A DNA stretch of 64,000 bases from Corynespora cassiicola. Taxonomy: Eukaryota > Ascomycota > Dothideomycetes > Pleosporales > Corynesporascaceae. The stretch covers positions 2,294,001 through 2,358,000 of the forward strand of contig JAEUWY010000002.1 in assembly GCA_022059125.1 (NCBI GenBank), written 5' to 3'. The notes under the pieces are model-generated. The model was not told the origin of the DNA. It saw only the letters and a program-made list of their open reading frames with translations, and made no database searches. Both the position numbers and the translations under genes were made by a program. This document shows positions 59,161 through 64,000 of the stretch, in pieces (position 1 is the stretch's first letter; each line of letters opens with the position of its first letter).

Positions 59161-61080
59161 TTTACTTATATAACTTTACTAGTATTTATTTCTAAAAATT
59201 AACTTAAGTAGCTACTTACTTTTTAGTCTTGCTTATAGCCTATAGCACAGCTTTAATATATATATAGAAAAACAGACTATATTTATAAAAAATCTAGCTT
59301 TAAATAATAGTATTTACTTTATACTAAAATTAATAGCAGAAAAATAGCTTAAGTAATATATTAATAGTAGTTTTAAAAATAATATTTATTATTTTTAAAG
59401 TATATATTAGACGCAGATTTTTTGCAGTTTACTTATTTTATATACTAATATAAATACTAAATATCTAAAGTTTTACAATATTTATTATAATATTATAAAA
59501 AACAGTTAATTAAAAAATTAAGTCATTTAATCGCTAAATATATTATAAACTATTTTATATAATAAATTTAACGTAAATAATAAATAAAAAGTTATTATAA
59601 ATAGATTTTAAAAAATAGAATTTATCTGTAACAGCAAACTACTATAAAATAAAAAAATAATTTTTTTTAATTATATTTAATATTAAAATAAAAGTATTTA
59701 AATAGAGTTTAGAAATATTTTTAAAAAAAGTTAATATTAAAAAAAATTAATTTAAAAACAAGCTTTTTATAGTATATATAATTATAAAAAGTATTTAAGT
59801 AACTACAGCTGTAAGTATAAATTAAAAATATTTATTTAATTTTAAATTAATAAAAATTAGTAAAAATTTATTAAAAAAATATAAAAAATTTAATAAAAAC
59901 GCCTGTATAGTAAAAAAACTTTATAATATATAAATAGTTAAAAAAAACTATAACTTAAATAAAAAAAATAAAATTTAGAGAAACGTTAATAATTACGCAG
60001 TTCTAAAATATAAAAATAAATTAATTAACTAAATTTAAAAATTAAACTAAAAGTTAAACTAGATTTAAATAATAAACTAAATTTAAATAATAAACTAAAT
60101 TTAAATAATAAACTAAATTTAAATAATAAAATAAATATAAATTTAAGTTTTTTATAGAACTAAAGCACACAAAAACTATAATACTACTTAAATTTAAAAA
60201 ATTTAAAATATATAAGCTACTTATAAATTTTTTATAAAAAAAATTAATACTAAATTTACTATTTAAATAAAGTAGTAGTAAAATAGTTTTTAAAAAAACT
60301 ATGTAAATATAAATATTAATAGTTTAACTATAAAATATACGTATATAATACTTATCTGTAAAATAAATAATAATTATAATATTTTTTTAAAAATAAAAAT
60401 AAAAAACTTATAATAAATATACTAGTTAATAAAAAATATATATAAAACTTTTAGTAAATATACTTATATAAATATAGTAATAAGTTTTTTTCAAAACAGT
60501 ATTTAGTATTTAAAATTAGTTTAAAATATTATACGCTATTAACTTAAAAAACTTAATTAAACTATCTATAAAATTTAATAAATACTAAATAAAAATACTA
60601 TTAAATATAAAAATTTAGTATAACTATTTTTTATAGCAGACTATAAAGCGTAGTAAAATAAAAATATATATTTATAAATAATTCTATTTTTTTTGTATAG
60701 TAATAGAAAAAAATACTAAAAAAAGTATTAGTAGATTAAAAGCTATAGCTACTATAAATATTTAAAAATACTAGAAAATTTTTTTTTTAATATTATAAAC
60801 ACAGCTATTTATAATATTATTTTAGAATTTCTATAGTTTAAAAAGTATAATTTATGTATTAACTAAGTAAAAAAAAAGCTTTTATTTATAAAATACGATT
60901 ACGCTATTATATTAAAATATATATATTAATAGTATTTAATAGTAGATAAAATTATACTAAATTTATTAAAAAAGCTATAAAAGTCTTTTTCTATTAGCTG
61001 TACTAAGCTAGAACTAAACAGTAAATATCAATTAATAAAAAAAACAGAAATAATACTAGTTAGATATCTAATAAAATAGT
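59160..61080 (+). mobile_element. truncated second retrotransposon unit (gag and start of pol)
   Basis: After the shared LTR the sequence continues as gag again, matching the reverse complement of about 38150-40680. It ends before the reverse transcriptase at about 61080, so this is a tandem unit cut short. Confidence 0.72.
60061..60130 (+). repeat. 18-bp minisatellite inside gag
   Basis: Four near-perfect tandem copies of an 18-bp unit (AAATTTAAATAATAAACT), equal to six codons. The homologous place in the other copy (about 39085-39115) lacks the expansion. Confidence 0.8.
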
Positions 61081-61329
61081 AACTAAAAATAATAAAAAAT
61101 AATTAGGTTATTAATAAGCAAGTAAGTAATTTTATTTTATAAGCTTACTAGTTTATTAGTCTCTAAATCTATAACTACGTAAATTATAAATTATAAATTA
61201 TAAATAATAAAGGTAATAAAAAAATACTATTTTAAAGTTTTAAGCTACTTTTATTATATATTATTTAAGCTATTTTTCTACTATTAATTTTGGTATAAAA
61301 TAAATACTTTTATTTAAAACTAGATTTTT

Positions 61330-61930
61330 TATAATTACTTTTATCTCTATTTATTTTTACTGTTTCTATTTTATTATTAATAAGTAGTAAGTATATTATT
61401 CTATTTCTATTTTATTTTAGTTGGTATATACTAACTGTTACGTAATTTTATATATTTTATAATATTATTTTATTATATAACGTAATATTAATACGTAACT
61501 TATACTTTAATTTTAAATAATAATAGTATTTTAATAATATTTTTTACTTTTAACTCATAATAATTATAACTATAATATTTTCTTAGCGTATATCTTTTAA
61601 ATATATTTTTAACTTTTAATTTTTTATATTTATATTATATAGTTTATATAATCGCCGCCGTTTATATACTCGCTGTTTAATATTATTATTTTTTACTATT
61701 TTAATTATTTTATATAGTTATATAAATATTATAGTAGAGTTATATATAGTATAGTTACGTATAGTATAGTTTATAGTAGTTATAGTAAAAGCTTAAAAAA
61801 AGAGATCAAATTAATATATATTTTAGTTATAGTAAAAATTTAAAAAAATAAATATAATTAATTAAGTAAAAAAACTGTTAACGCTAAAAGTTATTTATAA
61901 ATACTATTTTTTATAACTACTATTATTTTA
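61330..61930. repeat. dispersed AT-rich repeat R, copy 2
   Basis: Same orientation as copy 1 at 32990-33560. Both copies lie just outside the inverted interval. 61080-61330 between gag and R is unassigned. Confidence 0.6.
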
Positions 61931-62690
61931 TAATTACTATTACACGTTAGTAGTTATTTAAATATAAAGTATATATAATATATAAATTACTGCTGCTGCT
62001 GTTACTACTTAAATTACTATTTTTTTTTAATATTTTTAAAAACTTTTAAAAAAAACTATTTACTAAATAAAATATTTAAATAAAAATACTATATAATAAA
62101 GTTAAAGTTTAAATTTTAATTTATTATTAGTACTAAAAACTTTAGCTAAAGTTTCAGCTAAAATTTTAAATAAAATTTTAAAAAAAAATATTTTTATTAT
62201 AAATTAAAACTATTAAAATAATATTAATTACGTTAAATATAGCTGTAGAACTTAAAATTTTATAAACTCTTATAGCTATTATAGCTATTATAGTTATATT
62301 ACTACGCTATATTAGCTATAAGCTATTTTAGTTCTATAAAACAGCTTATTTATAATAAAAAGTTTTAATTAAAATAATTTTTTTTTTATAATTTAGAAAA
62401 GCTATAATTTAAAGTTTTAGTTAAAAACTATAAATTTATTTTATACAGTTTTAGTATAGTAGATAGTATTTTTATATATTAAAATTAAAATTTACAGCTT
62501 AACAATTTATTAAAAAAAATAAAATTTTACTAGTTTATAAATTATAATAATTTTAAATAAACTTTTATAAATATTACTATTTTAAAATAATATTTTATTT
62601 TAAGTTACTGCAACTCTCGCGACTTATATACTTATAAAATAAAATTTATTTATATATTATAAATTAAAGCTGTTTTAGTAACTGAGTATA
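61931..62690. other. unassigned RIP-decayed DNA
   Basis: AT-rich, no frames or repeats that I can tie to the named elements. It could be the interior of the element whose end is at 63214. Confidence 0.35.
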
Positions 62691-63214
62691 TATACTACTA
62701 ACTATATACTAATATTAATAACTTAAATATTTTTTATTATTTTTAGTTTGTATTTTATTAAACACCTAATTAGCATTATTACTATTTATACTTATTATTT
62801 ATATTTATTATTTAGTTTTAGTTTAGTAAAGCTAAAAAAAAATATTTTTTTACAGCTTTTTAAATAATTATTTTTATTTATTAATTTATATTTACTATTT
62901 AGTTTTAGTCTAGTATAGCTAAAAAAAAAAAAAACTTCTATAGCTCTTCTAATTAGTTTTTATTTTTTATTTTAGAAATAATTAGAGCTGTTTATATACG
63001 CGACGTGAGACCTGAATGTTTTTTATTATCTTTAGTTACTGTTTTGTCAAACGCCTGACCAGCGTTATTACTGTTTATACTTATTGTCCGTACTTATTGT
63101 TTAGTCCTGGCCCAGCAAAGCTGAGAGAAAAGGACTCCTACAGCTCTTCAGATACGCGACGTGTAGTAGAGCTGTTCTACTTACTTATCTGTTTCACTTG
63201 CTTGCCGAACACGT
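62690..63214. mobile_element. right end of a D-family element with internal tandem repeats
   Basis: The right terminus ends at 63214; read on the minus strand it starts TAACGTGTTCGGCAAGCAAG with a 17-bp tandem motif, and agrees with element D for about 65 bp including the GTCGCGTAT block. Inside are about 150-bp tandem units: one at about 62997-63150 (GC-normal, starting TACGCGACGTG) and one or two decayed versions at about 62690-62990. The left terminus was not found. Confidence 0.65.
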
Positions 63215-63481
63215 TATTCCTAATTTGGTTAGTAAGCTCCTGCAGACCTCCAAGGTCACGCTCGGACCCCTTGGCGCGCGCAGTGTTCCGTGCCGGCTGG
63301 AGCTAATTTCCACCCCACACAATCGACCCTCATAGCTTCACCGCCACGAACCCTTCTCCATCGTTCCAATTTCCGTGGAAGATTAGTGCATTCAGATAAG
63401 CAAGCACCAGTCATACTGAGTGTCGAAATTCCGATTGACCGCCCGTACTTTCATTCATTCCCCGTCGCCCACGCTTCCAAA
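63215..63481. promoter_or_regulatory. upstream region of the F-box gene
   Basis: GC-normal DNA directly after the transposon end, leading to the start codon at 63482. The transposon terminus is thus about 270 bp from the gene. Confidence 0.4.
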
Positions 63482-64000
63482 ATGGCCGCGCAATCCGATA
63501 CGTTGTTTAACTTGCCAGCAGAGCTAGTCCAAAAGGTCTTTTCCTATCTAGATCCTGAAAGCTTCTACCTGTGTCTACGAACGAGTGAACTGTTCCGACT
63601 TCACGCATTGTACCCAGGTCTTCTGCGTGAGCAGTTGTCGCGAGTTCCTGGACACCGAGATTTGTCTGCACCCGAATTCCAAGATGCGGAGAGCCTCCTC
63701 ACAGAGTTTATGCGACGCTGTGAAGCCCATCTGTACAACGGATCGTCACGGATCGCAGACGTGTGTACCTGGAACGTCAATCCGCAAGCAAGCAGGAAAA
63801 TCAGCCGCATTATCAACCTGAACCGAACCCATGATGACGAAAAAGACTATGAGCCTATCAAGAAATCGGGCATGGAACCCCAGACTCAATTGAATGATTT
63901 CAACCCATTGATATTTGTCGAAGTATTATCCAAGCATACTACAGTCAACGTGTATGAGATTATGGAGGAGCAATCGAGATGGACTCCCAAGCTCAGGCAC
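63482..64000 (+). CDS. F-box protein, 5' part (runs off the window)
   Basis: ATG at 63482 opens 173 codons without stop up to the window edge. The N-terminus is an F-box: LFNLPAELVQKVFSYLDPES (residues 8-27) followed by YLCLRTSELFRLHALYP. F-box proteins bind Skp1 and present substrates to SCF ubiquitin ligase. The rest (AEFQDAESLL-like helix, CEAHLYNGSSRIADVCTW) is not recognised and shows no repeat domain yet. Composition is normal, in contrast to the RIP block 300 bp upstream. Confidence 0.75.
   Translation, partial: MAAQSDTLFNLPAELVQKVFSYLDPESFYLCLRTSELFRLHALYPGLLREQLSRVPGHRDLSAPEFQDAESLLTEFMRRCEAHLYNGSSRIADVCTWNVNPQASRKISRIINLNRTHDDEKDYEPIKKSGMEPQTQLNDFNPLIFVEVLSKHTTVNVYEIMEEQSRWTPKLRH

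Noticed and set aside
1..64000. tRNA or rRNA genes
   Set aside because: A reading for tRNA B-box-like words (GGTTCRA) on both strands gave no cloverleaf I could support; no rRNA-like sequence was recognised.

Overview
This window looks like a chromosome segment of a filamentous ascomycete, most likely a dothideomycete of the Pleosporales type. The grounds are short introns (45-136 bp), fungal-specific families (vacuolar lipase ATG15, a HET/NB-ARC/TPR receptor, a VPS9-domain protein, fungal TACC-like and BTB proteins), and sharp alternation between GC-balanced gene DNA and very AT-rich, TpA-rich blocks with almost no open frames. That alternation is the mark of repeat-induced point mutation (RIP). 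Species cannot be fixed from the sequence alone.

Layout. 1-17.7 kb is an ordinary housekeeping-type gene block: an MCT-like MFS transporter (-), a BTB-domain protein (-), a Ser/Pro-rich unknown (+), a coiled-coil TACC-like protein (-), a VPS9-domain Rab5-type GEF (-) and ATG15 (+). The last two form a divergent pair, and both act in vacuolar/endosomal traffic. 18.4-24.3 kb is an accessory zone: a truncated small gene, a pogo/Fot1-like transposon remnant ending about 200 bp before an intact HET-NB-ARC-TPR receptor gene, and a broken nucleoside-phosphorylase (PNP_UDP) domain of the kind that forms the N-terminus of other fungal NLRs.

25-47.35 kb and 50.4-63.2 kb are RIP-decayed transposon graveyards. 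They enclose a 3-kb GC-normal island (47.35-50.4 kb) with one intact GNAT acetyltransferase gene and a RIP-killed unknown gene. I could resolve these elements: a complete 7.2-kb Ty3/Gypsy-like element with 361-bp LTRs and 5-bp target duplications; a solo LTR of the same family with its own target duplication; two near-identical inverted Tc1-like elements (A and B, 2.13 kb, TIRs of about 220 bp); an older Tc1-like relative; a chromodomain LTR retrotransposon; and four ~1.85-kb TA-flanked elements in two self-nested pairs, with 16-17-bp tandem motifs in their termini. The window ends in the 5' part of an F-box gene.

Main discovery. The chromodomain retrotransposon and the older Tc1-like element are each cut in two. 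The halves lie on opposite sides of the 19-kb interval between the inverted copies A and B. Flipping 36.2-55.2 kb rejoins both: the integrase reading frame becomes continuous across a single TA, and the two Tc1 halves become complementary. So the interval, including the GNAT island, was inverted by recombination between A and B, or the assembly was flipped there.
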